64,000 bases of DNA from Hyphomicrobium sp. (GTDB lineage: Bacteria; Pseudomonadota; Alphaproteobacteria; Rhizobiales; Hyphomicrobiaceae), in NCBI GenBank assembly GCA_013141015.1, contig JABFRT010000004.1, positions 161,383 through 225,382 on the forward strand. Reading direction: 5' to 3'. A program made the position numbers and the translations under genes. Below the pieces are notes generated by a model that worked only from the letters and a program-made list of their open reading frames with translations, had not been told where the DNA came from and made no database searches. Positions 18,226 to 26,234 of this stretch are shown here, in pieces. Position 1 is the stretch's first letter; every line of letters begins with the position of its first letter.

Positions 18226-18728
18226 TGGCGCGCAAGGTTATGCTGCTCGGCGAAATCGGCGTCGGCAAATCATCGCTTGCGCAGCGCCTGGTCTTCGACA
18301 AATTCGAATTCGACTACAAGCCGACCATCGGCGTCGATGTCTATCGCTACGACGTGCCCGACAGCCCAACGCGGCCGCGCATGTCGCTGATCGTGTGGGA
18401 CACCGACGGCAACTTCGGTGACGCAATTTTCAAGCATATCTATATGAAGGAAGCAGCCGCCGCGCTGATCATCGGCGATATGGCCCGCGCGCCGACGCTT
18501 GAATCAATGGTCAAACTCGGCGCCGGCTTTTCGGATGCGTTCCCAGGCCGCCACATCGGCTTCATCGTCAACAAAACCGATCTCGTCACAGACCCCGACG
18601 CCGTGCCACTGCCCGCCGGGCTGACACGCCCCGGAACGTCCCTCATCCGCACCAGCGCCAGAACAGGCAGTCATGTCTCAGAAGCCTTCATCGACGCCGC
18701 CGAGTGTATCGCCCGCCGCGGCCAATAG
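18222..18728 (+). CDS. Ras/Rab-like small GTPase
   Basis: 168 aa with all five G motifs: G1 GEIGVGKS (10-17), G2 Thr35 in PTIGVD, G3 WDTDG (DxxG, 60-63), G4 NKTD (117-120) and G5 TSA (144-146). It is a minimal single-domain switch without a lipidation Cys. The residue equivalent to Ras Gln61 is Asn64 (DTDGN), and Ala59 is replaced by Asp62, so intrinsic hydrolysis may be slow and depend on a partner. It is translationally coupled to the OmpA-family gene, whose longin/roadblock-like cytoplasmic domain is a candidate regulator. The reading frame overlaps the kinase gene by 56 bp. Confidence 0.9.
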   Translation: MMARKVMLLGEIGVGKSSLAQRLVFDKFEFDYKPTIGVDVYRYDVPDSPTRPRMSLIVWDTDGNFGDAIFKHIYMKEAAAALIIGDMARAPTLESMVKLGAGFSDAFPGRHIGFIVNKTDLVTDPDAVPLPAGLTRPGTSLIRTSARTGSHVSEAFIDAAECIARRGQ

Positions 18729-19863
18729 CGTTGGCGGCCCTGGCACCAGCAGCCGGGTCGATAGCGCCGAGTGGAAGGTGCTTGAGGCCGGCAGCCTGCT
18801 CGCCCAGTTTGGATCGTATGGCCTGATCTGGCTCAATCAGGATTTGACCGTTGAAGATACGTTCGGTCCGCTCGTCAGTTTCGTGACGGCCGGCGAGCCG
18901 GTGACCAACTCGGTCCTGGCGCTGATCGGCCTTGAACAGGAAATTGTCGCGCTCAAAGAAGACACGCGCCGCGTTCTGGAATTGCCGGCCGTCGCCGTCA
19001 TCAGCAACGATACGCGGGGCAGCAAGCTCAATTTCACGCTGTTTTGGAACGCGGGCCGCGATTGCCCGATGGCGCTGGCCTACAAGAGCGCTTCGCAAAC
19101 CGAACTCGAAGTTGAGCTGAGCAAGCAGATCCGCGCCCGCCTGATGGCCGAAGCCGAGGTGACCGCGACCTCGAAAGAGCTGGCCCGCGCCAATGCCGAT
19201 CTGGAAAGTTTCGCGGCCATCATTTCGCACGACCTCAAAGCGCCGCTGCGCCATATGCGGCAGCTGACGGAAGCCGCGTTCGATACCTCGGGTGGTGATC
19301 CAGCCGCGATCCGCGAGACGCTGCGCGCGATTGAGGGGCAGTCGCGGCGCATGTCGCACATGCTGACGGCGCTGTTTGACTACTCGTCGCTGGGGCGCAA
19401 ATACGAGGCGATCGAGCCCGTAGATACCGCGGCCTTGATGGACGACGTCAAGCATTCGCTTCCCGAAACCGGGCACCGCGTTATCATCACGGGCCAATGG
19501 CCGGTGCTGTCGACGTTGCGCGCGCCGCTCGATCTGGTGGTGCGCAATCTGGTCGGCAATGCCCTGCAGCACCACGACCGGGCAACCGGCAACATTACAA
19601 TCGCTTGCGAAGAGCAGCCGCAATCGCTGGTGATCAGCGTCACCGACGACGGACCGGGCATCGATCCGCGCCATCATCAGTCGATCTTTCTGCCGTTCCG
19701 GACTTTGAACAGCAATAGCGCTGGCGCATCGACGGGAATGGGCCTTGCGGCCGTTAAAAAGACAGTCGAGGGCGCGGGCGGCACGATTGCCGTCGCGTCT
19801 GACCCGCAAACGGCGCGGGGCACAACCTTTACCGTGGTTTGGCCCAAAGTCTTGCGAAACTGA
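18673..19863 (+). CDS. Soluble histidine kinase of the OmpA-GTPase cluster
   Basis: 396 aa with no membrane segment. Residues 1-40 are Ser/Pro-rich, and about 45-140 look like a PAS-type sensor (SYGLIWLNQDLTVEDTFGPL). A coiled-coil linker leads to the H-box FAAIISHDLKAPLRHM with His186. The catalytic domain has NLVGNALQHH (N box), DDGPGID (G1) and TGMGLAAVKK (G2). It is closest in style to phytochrome/bacteriophytochrome-type HisKA kinases. The ATG lies inside the GTPase gene, a 56-bp overlap in another frame, which implies tight co-expression. The input may come through the GTPase rather than a transmembrane sensor. Confidence 0.9.
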   Translation: MSQKPSSTPPSVSPAAANSVGGPGTSSRVDSAEWKVLEAGSLLAQFGSYGLIWLNQDLTVEDTFGPLVSFVTAGEPVTNSVLALIGLEQEIVALKEDTRRVLELPAVAVISNDTRGSKLNFTLFWNAGRDCPMALAYKSASQTELEVELSKQIRARLMAEAEVTATSKELARANADLESFAAIISHDLKAPLRHMRQLTEAAFDTSGGDPAAIRETLRAIEGQSRRMSHMLTALFDYSSLGRKYEAIEPVDTAALMDDVKHSLPETGHRVIITGQWPVLSTLRAPLDLVVRNLVGNALQHHDRATGNITIACEEQPQSLVISVTDDGPGIDPRHHQSIFLPFRTLNSNSAGASTGMGLAAVKKTVEGAGGTIAVASDPQTARGTTFTVVWPKVLRN

Positions 19864-19990
19864 CGAGGCTATTGGGGCGGCGCAAACCCTTGGTTCAGCG
19901 GCTTTTCTGGCTTTACTTGAATATCCTCGGGCTAAACGTTACACCGCGCAGACGAAAGACTTGTTTTCAACTGATACAAGACCAAGGCTG

Positions 19991-20452
19991 ATGGCATCTT
20001 CTTCTTCCGGATCGGGTGGCGACTTCCTCGCCAAGAAAAGCGGCATCATGCGTGCCCGCGTTGGCTTGCCCGATCTCAAGGACGTGGTGGTTGTCGATGA
20101 CGAAAACCTCGACGCCGACCGCATGTTCGGCACGCTGCGCGTGATGTTCGGCTACGACGTCAACGTGCGGCGCGCGGCAACCGTCGGCGCGGCCATCGAC
20201 CTGGTGATCGCCAAAACGCCGGATATCGTGTTTCTCGACGACATCTTGAAACCGAGCGACGACGCAGCCCAGACCATTCCGTTTCTGCGCCGCGCCAACT
20301 ATCAGGGCCCGATTGTGGTCGTTAGCGGACAAGTGACGCGCACCCGCCGCGCGGTCCTGCTTGCCGCAGGTGCGACCGACGTGATCCACAAAGACGATGT
20401 CGATAGCGTCCGGCTCACGGAAGCCCTCAATCGCGTGTTTGGCGCTAAGTAG
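19991..20452 (+). CDS. Single-domain response regulator (CheY-like)
   Basis: 153 aa from the ATG at 19991 (AAGG just upstream); the same frame is open further upstream. After a Ser/Gly-rich tail of about 28 residues comes one receiver domain: acidic Asp36/Asp37 in VVVDDENLD, phosphoacceptor Asp83 (IVFLDDIL), Ser112 (VVVSGQ) and Lys134 (VIHKDD). There is no output domain, so it signals by protein contact. It lies 127 bp after the histidine kinase on the same strand and is its likely partner. Confidence 0.88.
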   Translation: MASSSSGSGGDFLAKKSGIMRARVGLPDLKDVVVVDDENLDADRMFGTLRVMFGYDVNVRRAATVGAAIDLVIAKTPDIVFLDDILKPSDDAAQTIPFLRRANYQGPIVVVSGQVTRTRRAVLLAAGATDVIHKDDVDSVRLTEALNRVFGAK

Positions 20453-20651
20453 CGGGTTCTGCGCATAAAATGCCGCGGAACGCGGTGCCCAGCCGCCCAT
20501 TGCTGCGGCCGCGTTACCAAACGTGATAACCTAAACGCGCCTTATCCCGTGGTTTTCTGTCGCGATGGCGTACCCTCGCCCCAATCTTGCACCTGTTGCA
20601 TGTTGCAACGCAGCAGTGGCAGAAAATCAAAGAACGACGGGGGTTCCCAAC

Positions 20652-20906
20652 ATGCGGGTGAAATCATTGGCGGTCGCGTCCTGTGCGGCAGGCTTGTGTC
20701 TGACGGCCGCCGTGCGCGCCGAAGATTTTAAGTTGCCGCCGGAAGTGACCCCGCAATTGCGCGCCGCCTGCGAAGCCGATGTACGCCGCTTGTGCATCGG
20801 CACCAATCCGACCGTTGCCAAGGTCAAGAGTTGCGTCGCCTCCAAATTTTCGCAGCTCGGCAGCCGCTGCAAAGTGCAGATCGCGATGGCTGGTTTGTCG
20901 CCGTAA
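20652..20906 (+). CDS. Small exported cysteine-rich repeat protein
   Basis: 84 aa. A signal peptide (MRVKSLAVASCAAGLCLTAAVRA) precedes a single repeat of the Cys-rich FGFR/Golgi-type pattern: LRAACEADVRRLC, then VKSCVASKFSQLGSRC. The four mature cysteines probably form two disulfides in the periplasm. Function is unknown. GGGGG lies 8 nt before the ATG; the frame is open upstream to 20565 but the signal peptide defines this start. A terminator follows 26 bp after the stop. Confidence 0.75.
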   Translation: MRVKSLAVASCAAGLCLTAAVRAEDFKLPPEVTPQLRAACEADVRRLCIGTNPTVAKVKSCVASKFSQLGSRCKVQIAMAGLSP

Positions 20907-20932
20907 GGCCGGACTTCCATTTTGGATTTTTC

Positions 20933-20959
20933 AACGCCGCTCAGATGAGCGGCGTTTTT
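20933..20959. terminator. Bidirectional rho-independent terminator
   Basis: AACGCCGCTC (20933-20942) and GAGCGGCGTT (20947-20956) form a 10-bp stem with a 4-nt loop. The plus strand continues with TTT; on the minus strand the stem is followed by a run beginning GAAAAATCC complemented as T-poor, so termination is strongest for the Cys-rich gene. The stop of the convergent HAD gene lies at its edge. Confidence 0.7.
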
Positions 20960-21657
20960 CATTGGCTGGCGTTTGTGAGCAACCCTGCCAAATCCGTCAG
21001 CACCCGGCCGGCAGACAAGTCTGAATACTCATCCGGCAAGCCTAAACGGTTGACCCAGGTCGCGGCATACCCGAACGCTTTAGCGCCCGCGATGTCCCAG
21101 CGGTTCGAGGACACGAACATCATCTCGTTCGCCGGGCGGCCGAAGACTTCGGGGCCCAGCGCATAGACACGCGGGTCTGGCTTGAACGATCCTGCGGCGG
21201 CCACTGAAATCGAATGCTCGAATACGCCGTCAAACCCGGCGTTTGAAACCAGATCGTCAAGCTGATCGGGATCGGCGTTTGACAGGATCGCGAGGCGCGC
21301 GCCGCGCGCTTTCAATTGAGTGAGCGTATCGCGCACTTCCGGGAATGGCGGCAGACGCTGATAGCTCTCAAGCAAGCGCGGGGCGAGCGCCGCATCAAGC
21401 CCGCAAAGGCTCAATGCGTACATCAGACTTGCGCGCGTGATCTCGCGAAAGCCCGGCACGACGAGCGGTCCGCTGCGGTCGGCGCGCGCATAAATCCAGG
21501 TGTATTCGAGTTGCTTGCTGCGCCATATGCCAGACAGGCGCTCGGCCTCTGGCCCAATTGCGGCGGCATGTTCGCGGGCAACCGCGTGCACGTCAAACAG
21601 CGTTCCGAACGCGTCGAAAATAAAAACCGGCGAGGAGGGTGTCATGGAGACTGCCAT
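20959..21657 (-). CDS. Haloacid dehalogenase type II (L-2-haloacid dehalogenase-like HAD hydrolase)
   Basis: 232 aa from the ATG at 21657. The nucleophile is Asp15 in FIFDAFGTLFD. Later motifs are LSNADPDQLDDLV (motif II), SFKPDPRVY (motif III Lys) and MMFVSSNRWDIAGAKAFGY (motif IV). The VSSNxWD form and length match type II 2-haloacid dehalogenases, which hydrolyse L-2-haloacids to D-2-hydroxy acids; many relatives act on other substrates. The open frame continues into the upstream aminotransferase gene, but the start used leaves a 25-bp gap and suggests one operon with it. Confidence 0.87.
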   Translation of the reverse strand: MAVSMTPSSPVFIFDAFGTLFDVHAVAREHAAAIGPEAERLSGIWRSKQLEYTWIYARADRSGPLVVPGFREITRASLMYALSLCGLDAALAPRLLESYQRLPPFPEVRDTLTQLKARGARLAILSNADPDQLDDLVSNAGFDGVFEHSISVAAAGSFKPDPRVYALGPEVFGRPANEMMFVSSNRWDIAGAKAFGYAATWVNRLGLPDEYSDLSAGRVLTDLAGLLTNASQ

Positions 21658-21682
21658 GCCGGCCCCCTCGCCGTTTGGGTTA

Positions 21683-22888
21683 TTACTCTGCCGCGGCCTT
21701 GACCGGCTTGGCAGCGGTTTCCGCGATATACTGCATGGCCGCCAGAACGCCGCCCTTCTTGTGCGGCACGCCTGCGAGTTCGAAGCCCATTTCAACGCCG
21801 GTCAAAGCGCCAAGAACGGTCAGCTCGTTGGTGTCGCCCAAGTGGCCGATGCGGAACGCCTTGCCGGCGATCTTGTTGAGGCCCGTGCCAAGCGACATGT
21901 TGAAGTTGTCGAGCACGATTTTGCGGTAAGCGTCGGCGTTATGGCCTTCCGGCATCATCACCGTGGTGACGGCGGGCGAATAATACTTCGGATCACGGCA
22001 CTGGATCTCAAAGCCCCAGGCGGTGACGGCGCGGCGGGTGGCTTCGGCCAGGCGCTCGTGACGTGCGAACACGTTCTCCAAGCCTTCATCGTTGATCATG
22101 TCAATGGCTTCGGCGAGGCCATAGAGAAGACCTGTGGCCGGCGTGTACGGGAAGAAGCCGGTGGCGTTGTTGCTGGTCATGTCGTCCCACGCAAAGTAGG
22201 ACTTTGCGAGCTTCGCGGTCTTGGCTGCGTCCAGCGCCTTGGCGCTGACGGCAGTGAACGACAGACCCGGCGGCAACATCATGCCCTTCTGCGATCCCGA
22301 GATCGTAACGTCGATGCCCCATTCGTCGTGGCGAAGATCGGCGCAGGCGAGGCCGGAGATGGTATCGACCATCAACAATGCCGGATGCTTGGCCGAATCA
22401 AGCGCCTTGCGGACTTCATCAATGCGCGTGCGGCAGCCGGTCGAGGTTTCGTTGTGCACGACGCAGACGGCCTTGATGGCGTGCGCCTTGTCCTCGCGCA
22501 GGCGCTTCTCGATGACGCTCGCTTCAGCCGCGGTCCGCCAATCGGTCGGGATCACTTCAGCGTCGAGGCCGAGGCGCTTGGCCATCACGGCCCACAACAC
22601 GGCGAACTGGCCGGTCTCGCACATCAAAACTTTGTCGCCGGGAGACAATGTATTGGTGAGCGCGGATTCCCAAGCACCCGTGCCCGATGCCGGGAAAATG
22701 AATACAGGACCCTTGGTCTTGAAAATGGTCTTGATGCCTGCGAGCACGCGCTGGCCGAGCTTTTGGAACTCAAGGCCGCGGTGATCGAGGATCTGGCGCG
22801 ACATGGCGGCCAAGATGCGCTCCGGAACGGGGGTCGGACCAGGAATCTGAAGAAAATGGCGGCCTGCGCGGCGCGGCTCGTGTGACAT
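21683..22888 (-). CDS. sgaA: Serine-glyoxylate aminotransferase (class V, PLP-dependent)
   Basis: About 401 aa. It transfers the amino group of serine to glyoxylate, giving hydroxypyruvate and glycine, a step of the serine cycle for C1 assimilation. Class V features are IPGPTPVPERIL at the N-terminus, FPASGTGAWESAL, HNETSTG, VDTISGLA and the PLP lysine in SGSQKGMMLPPG (Lys201 from this start). GAGAGG directly abuts the first ATG at 22894, so the ATG at 22888 (6-nt spacing) is preferred. The hydroxypyruvate reductase at 26235 would use its product. Alanine-glyoxylate activity is the main alternative. Confidence 0.9.
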   Translation of the reverse strand: MSHEPRRAGRHFLQIPGPTPVPERILAAMSRQILDHRGLEFQKLGQRVLAGIKTIFKTKGPVFIFPASGTGAWESALTNTLSPGDKVLMCETGQFAVLWAVMAKRLGLDAEVIPTDWRTAAEASVIEKRLREDKAHAIKAVCVVHNETSTGCRTRIDEVRKALDSAKHPALLMVDTISGLACADLRHDEWGIDVTISGSQKGMMLPPGLSFTAVSAKALDAAKTAKLAKSYFAWDDMTSNNATGFFPYTPATGLLYGLAEAIDMINDEGLENVFARHERLAEATRRAVTAWGFEIQCRDPKYYSPAVTTVMMPEGHNADAYRKIVLDNFNMSLGTGLNKIAGKAFRIGHLGDTNELTVLGALTGVEMGFELAGVPHKKGGVLAAMQYIAETAAKPVKAAAE

Positions 22889-23224
22889 GGACATCCTCTC
22901 GTAGGGCGCGTGAAAGTCTCAATCAAGGTTGCTGGCGGTGTCGTAATACGACCGGCCCCGCCGCACAATCGCTCATTGTGCCTATCGCCCGGGCACAAGT
23001 TTGCCCGTGCAGCGTGCAAACGCTCATTCGGACATAATGACCGCAGGCAGCCGCCGTCAACGCGGCAAAACTGGCGGGTCACGGCCCCAAAAGCCAGCCC
23101 GCATCGGGCGCCCGGCGGACAACTCAAGGACGCCTGCTTTTCCCAAGGCTTGAAACCGCCCGGCAACTCCCGCAACACTGCGGCCGGTATTGACTTTGAC
23201 GACCGTGCACACAATGGAAGCCCG
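22889..23224. other. Intergenic space between divergent sgaA and amidase genes
   Basis: About 336 bp that should contain both promoters. The amidase frame stays open across it without protein-like conservation, so I read it as non-coding. I see no repeat, riboswitch-like structure or clear operator. Confidence 0.5.
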
Positions 23225-24580
23225 ATGTCCGACGCCAGCAAAACCACAGATCCTGCGACCCTGACCGCCACAGATGCAGCCAAGCGCCTTGCCAGTGGGG
23301 CCCTGACCGCCGAAGCCCTGACGGCCGCCTGTCTGGCGCGGATCAGACTTCGCGACGCAGACGTTGAAGCGTGGGCGCATTTTGATGCCAGTAAAGTCAT
23401 GGCTGAGGCCAAGGCCAGCGACGCGGCCCGCAAGCGCGGAGAAAAGCCAGGCCCGCTGGCTGGCATTCCGGTCGCCATCAAAGACATCATCGATACCGCC
23501 GATTACCCAACAGAGCACGGCACGCCAGTGTTCGCCGGGCGCCAGCCTGAAAAGGACGCGAGCTTGGTCGCGCAATTGAAATCGGCTGGCGCGACTATCT
23601 TCGGCAAGACGGTCACAACCGAACTGGCGTTCTTCGGTCCCGGCAAAACCAAGAACCCGCACAACCCAGGCCACACGCCGGGCGGCTCATCGTCGGGTTC
23701 AGCGGCAGCGGTCGCCGACTTCCAGGTGCCGCTGAGCATCGGCACGCAGACCGCGGGATCGCTGATCCGCCCGGCATCGTACTGTGGCGTGATCGGCTTC
23801 AAACCGACGTTCGGCGCGGTGTCACGCACCGGCGTGCTAGAGCAGTCCGCACCTCTTGATACGATTGGCGGATACGCGCGCTCGGTTGAAGACATCGCGC
23901 TGCTGATGGATGCGATCAGCGGCTTTGACGCGACGGACGCCGATATGACGGCTGGTCCGCGCCTGTCGCTGGTTGCTGAACTCGCAAAACCGGCAGCGCG
24001 CGCGCCGCGCTTTGCCTTCATCACATCGCCGGCCTGGCCGCAAGCGGACGACGACGCACGCCGGGCTTACCAGGACTTCGCGCAAAAGTGCGGCGCGCGC
24101 ACGTCCGTGGTTGAGGTGCCGTTGCCGGAAGATTTCGACGGCAGTCTGCGATTGCAGCAGATCGTGCAATTTTCCGACATCGCCAAAAACTACGGGCCAA
24201 TCGCCGGCGCCAACCCAAACACCATTTCAGCAAAGCTGGCCGAGATCATTGCCGAGGGGCGGACGTTCTCGCAGGCCGACTACGTGTCGGCCCGAGCCGC
24301 CGCCGACCCGCTTTATGAAAGCCTGCAAAGCCTCATGCGCGGCTTCGATGCGATATTGACGCCGGCAGCCCAAGGCGTGGCGCTTAAAGGTCTTGGCTCG
24401 ACCGGCAGTCCGATGTTCAACGCGCTTTGGACTTATCTCGGTATGCCAGCAATTTCGCTGCCGCTGCTCAACGTCAAAGGTTTGCCGCTCGGCGTGCAGC
24501 TGGTTGGGCGGCGCGGTGAGGACGGCGCACTGTTGCGCGCGGCGGCGTGGATGATGCGGGAATTTGCACCCATCGCGTAA
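23225..24580 (+). CDS. Amidase signature family hydrolase
   Basis: 451 aa from the ATG at 23225 (GGAAG just upstream). The Ser-cisSer-Lys triad is intact: Lys86 (GIPVAIKDIID), Ser155 in PGGSSSGSAAAVA and nucleophile Ser179 in GTQTAGSLIRP, with the same relative spacing as in malonamidase E2. The enzyme should hydrolyse an amide; the C-terminal ligand region is too variable for a substrate. It is not GatA, since gatC and gatB are absent and the length is short. Confidence 0.9.
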   Translation: MSDASKTTDPATLTATDAAKRLASGALTAEALTAACLARIRLRDADVEAWAHFDASKVMAEAKASDAARKRGEKPGPLAGIPVAIKDIIDTADYPTEHGTPVFAGRQPEKDASLVAQLKSAGATIFGKTVTTELAFFGPGKTKNPHNPGHTPGGSSSGSAAAVADFQVPLSIGTQTAGSLIRPASYCGVIGFKPTFGAVSRTGVLEQSAPLDTIGGYARSVEDIALLMDAISGFDATDADMTAGPRLSLVAELAKPAARAPRFAFITSPAWPQADDDARRAYQDFAQKCGARTSVVEVPLPEDFDGSLRLQQIVQFSDIAKNYGPIAGANPNTISAKLAEIIAEGRTFSQADYVSARAAADPLYESLQSLMRGFDAILTPAAQGVALKGLGSTGSPMFNALWTYLGMPAISLPLLNVKGLPLGVQLVGRRGEDGALLRAAAWMMREFAPIA

Positions 24581-24729
24581 GCCTACATGTGGCTATCGGC
24601 GGCCCGCCCAAATCCTAACACCGCGTTAACGCAAATTTATCGTTTCTCAACCATGTTGCGGACACCGGGTCTGGCGACAACCCTTGATCTTACCCGGTGT
24701 TGTACTGCGTACATGCGAGGGACTGTTCT

Positions 24730-25398
24730 ATGTTTGCGTTTCGCGCCTATCGCGCCAGAACTGCGTCTGCTGTGACGCTTATGGCTGCCACACTTCTCAT
24801 CCCACTTTCCGCAACGGCCACCAAGGCCGACATGCTGGCCCCGATCTGGACCGGCGCTTATGCCGGATTCCACGGCGGCACCAAATGGGGCGACATCGAC
24901 ACCGACTTTGGCTCGGCGATGTCTGGCACCGATTGGACCGGCGGCGGCCACATTGGCTACAATTTCGGTCTCGGCGGCATCGTTCTCGGACTTGAAGCCG
25001 ATGCGACACTCGACAGCACCAGCTTGGGCTTCACGCCGAAGGGCGGCGGCACAGGTTCTTTTGAAACCGACTGGAGCGGCACCATCCGCGGCCGCGCCGG
25101 CATGCCAGTTGGCCCAGCGCTGCTTTATGCAACCGCGGGCTACGCCTGGACCGAAGCGACGCTCAACGAAGCGGCGGTTGGCGGCGGATCATTTTCAACC
25201 AGCCACACGTTTCATGGCGTGGTCTATGGGCTTGGCGCGGAAGCGTATGTGCTGCCGAATTTGTCACTGCGGCTTGAAGCCCTGCGTTTCGACTATGCGG
25301 CCGACAAACTCTCGCTATCCGGCGCGCAAAATCTGGTCGAGGAATTCGACCCGAGCGAAACCGTGGTGCGGGCTGGCGTGACGTTTCATTTAAATTGA
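24730..25398 (+). CDS. Outer-membrane beta-barrel protein (Omp25/RopB-like)
   Basis: 222 aa. A signal peptide (residues 1-33, ending near ATKA) is followed by an 8-stranded barrel pattern: WTGAYAGFHGGTKWGD, GGGHIGYNFGLGGIVLGLEAD, TDWSGTIRGRAGMPVGPALLYATAGYAW and a C-terminal VRAGVTFHLN ending in an aromatic-containing strand. This is the alphaproteobacterial Omp25/31-type surface protein family. GAGGGA lies 8 nt before the ATG at 24730. It is monocistronic. Confidence 0.85.
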   Translation: MFAFRAYRARTASAVTLMAATLLIPLSATATKADMLAPIWTGAYAGFHGGTKWGDIDTDFGSAMSGTDWTGGGHIGYNFGLGGIVLGLEADATLDSTSLGFTPKGGGTGSFETDWSGTIRGRAGMPVGPALLYATAGYAWTEATLNEAAVGGGSFSTSHTFHGVVYGLGAEAYVLPNLSLRLEALRFDYAADKLSLSGAQNLVEEFDPSETVVRAGVTFHLN

Positions 25399-25413
25399 TG
25401 GCCATTTAAATTG

Positions 25414-25431
25414 GCAGGCCGCCCGGCCTGC
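25414..25431. terminator. GC-rich hairpin after the beta-barrel gene
   Basis: GCAGGCC (25414-25420) pairs with GGCCTGC (25425-25431). There is no U-tract, so termination is uncertain. Immediately before it an 11-bp direct repeat, CATTTAAATTG, occurs at 25387-25397 (covering the stop codon) and 25403-25413. Confidence 0.4.
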
Positions 25432-25498
25432 GCGATTTGCCGGATTGCGCCTAGATGCTGTAGCGTGCCGCCTCTCAATCACAAACGAGGCGGCACCT

Positions 25499-25873
25499 AT
25501 GACCACATCCAGCATTGCAACGGGCATTCCCAAAGTCATCGACTTTCAAGCGGCGCACCCCGAGGCGCTGCACTATCACCCTGACGCGGACCGGATTCTT
25601 GAAGGTGATCCGGCGCAATCGCTGATCACTTTATTTTCCAGCGCTGATGGACGGTTTCACAGCGGCATCTGGGAATGCAAACCCGGCAAGTGGCGCGTGG
25701 TGTTCAGCGAAAGCGAATTCGTGCATCTGATCGCGGGCGTGATGGTGGTGGCGTCCGACGACGGCTCAAGCCAAACATTCGGCGCCGGTGACGCGTTCGT
25801 CTGCCCGGCTGGATTCACCGGCACCTGGCATGTGCTTGAAACCGCCCGCAAGCATTTCGCCTACTACGAATAG
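25499..25873 (+). CDS. Cupin-domain protein (DUF861-type)
   Basis: 124 aa, a single small cupin barrel. Conserved features are GIWECKPGKWRVVFSESEFVHLIAGVMVV, GDAFVCPAGFTGTWHVLE and the final aromatic strand, as in the DUF861/ureidoglycine-aminohydrolase-like cupins. Glu in SESEF and His in FVHLI could bind metal. The substrate is not predictable. GAGGCGG lies about 9 nt before the ATG at 25499; the frame is open to 25445 but lacks conserved residues there. Confidence 0.82.
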   Translation: MTTSSIATGIPKVIDFQAAHPEALHYHPDADRILEGDPAQSLITLFSSADGRFHSGIWECKPGKWRVVFSESEFVHLIAGVMVVASDDGSSQTFGAGDAFVCPAGFTGTWHVLETARKHFAYYE

Positions 25874-25944
25874 GGCAGCGAATCGCGGTGTTTTCCGCAA
25901 CCAAAACGCACGCTCGTTTTATTGCTAACCATAGAAAATGCTGG

Positions 25945-26028
25945 CCAGCGTGACGCTGGTGTGGTAGTCTTTTCGTATGGTCGGAGAAGCAGGCGGTAGA
26001 GCACAGCGGTGCTTTTGCCGCCTTTTTT
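25945..26028 (+). ncRNA. Two-hairpin element ending in a terminator; possible small RNA or 3' end
   Basis: A first hairpin CCAGCG-TGA-CGCTGG (25945-25959) is followed by a nested stem (GGCGG 25992-25996 with CCGCC 26018-26022; AGCAC 26000-26004 with GTGCT 26009-26013) and TTTTTT (26023-26028). The second part is a good plus-strand rho-independent terminator, 120 bp past the cupin stop. It could be the cupin transcript's terminator or the end of an independent small RNA. No coding frame of note covers it. Confidence 0.4.
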
Positions 26029-26034
26029 GTTTCC

Positions 26035-26080
26035 GTCTCCCTAGGGGAGAAGGTGCCACGAAGTGGCGGATGAGGGGCTG
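26035..26080. repeat. REP-like palindromic intergenic element
   Basis: Adjacent palindromes CTCCCTAGGGGAG and GCCACGAAGTGGC, followed by GGATGAGGGGC, look like the short extragenic repeats scattered through many alphaproteobacterial genomes. Three imperfect copies of GCCGGGCGGG with flanking CATC-GCTACC follow at about 26108-26163. Only one copy lies in this window, so dispersal elsewhere is not shown. Confidence 0.45.
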
Positions 26081-26183
26081 GCCTCTGCACCGGTGTTGGT
26101 GTTGCTGCGCCGGGCGGGCATCTGGCGCTACCGCGCCGGGCGGGCATCGCTACCGCCGGGCGGGAGAGGAAAGTGGGCAAAAA

Positions 26184-26211
26184 AAAACCGGCGGAGTGAT
26201 CCGCCGGTTTT
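26184..26211 (-). terminator. Rho-independent terminator of the hydroxypyruvate reductase gene
   Basis: AAAACCGGCGGA and TCCGCCGGTTTT form a 12-bp perfect stem around GTGA. On the minus strand the stem runs into nine T residues, a textbook terminator 23 bp after the gene's stop. Confidence 0.88.
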
Positions 26212-26234
26212 GTTCTTTCAAAATGCCGGAGCGA

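Noticed and set aside
18688..19809. 373-codon open frame antisense to the histidine kinase
   Set aside because: Arg/Gly-rich composition without motifs; the kinase frame is certain from its H, N and G boxes.
21500..22885. 461-codon open frame antisense to serine-glyoxylate aminotransferase
   Set aside because: The opposite strand encodes a complete PLP enzyme; this frame has no recognisable domain.
22910..23224. 105-residue N-terminal extension of the amidase
   Set aside because: The amidase family starts near the ATG at 23225, which has a Shine-Dalgarno site; the extension is Arg/Pro-rich and unconserved in character.
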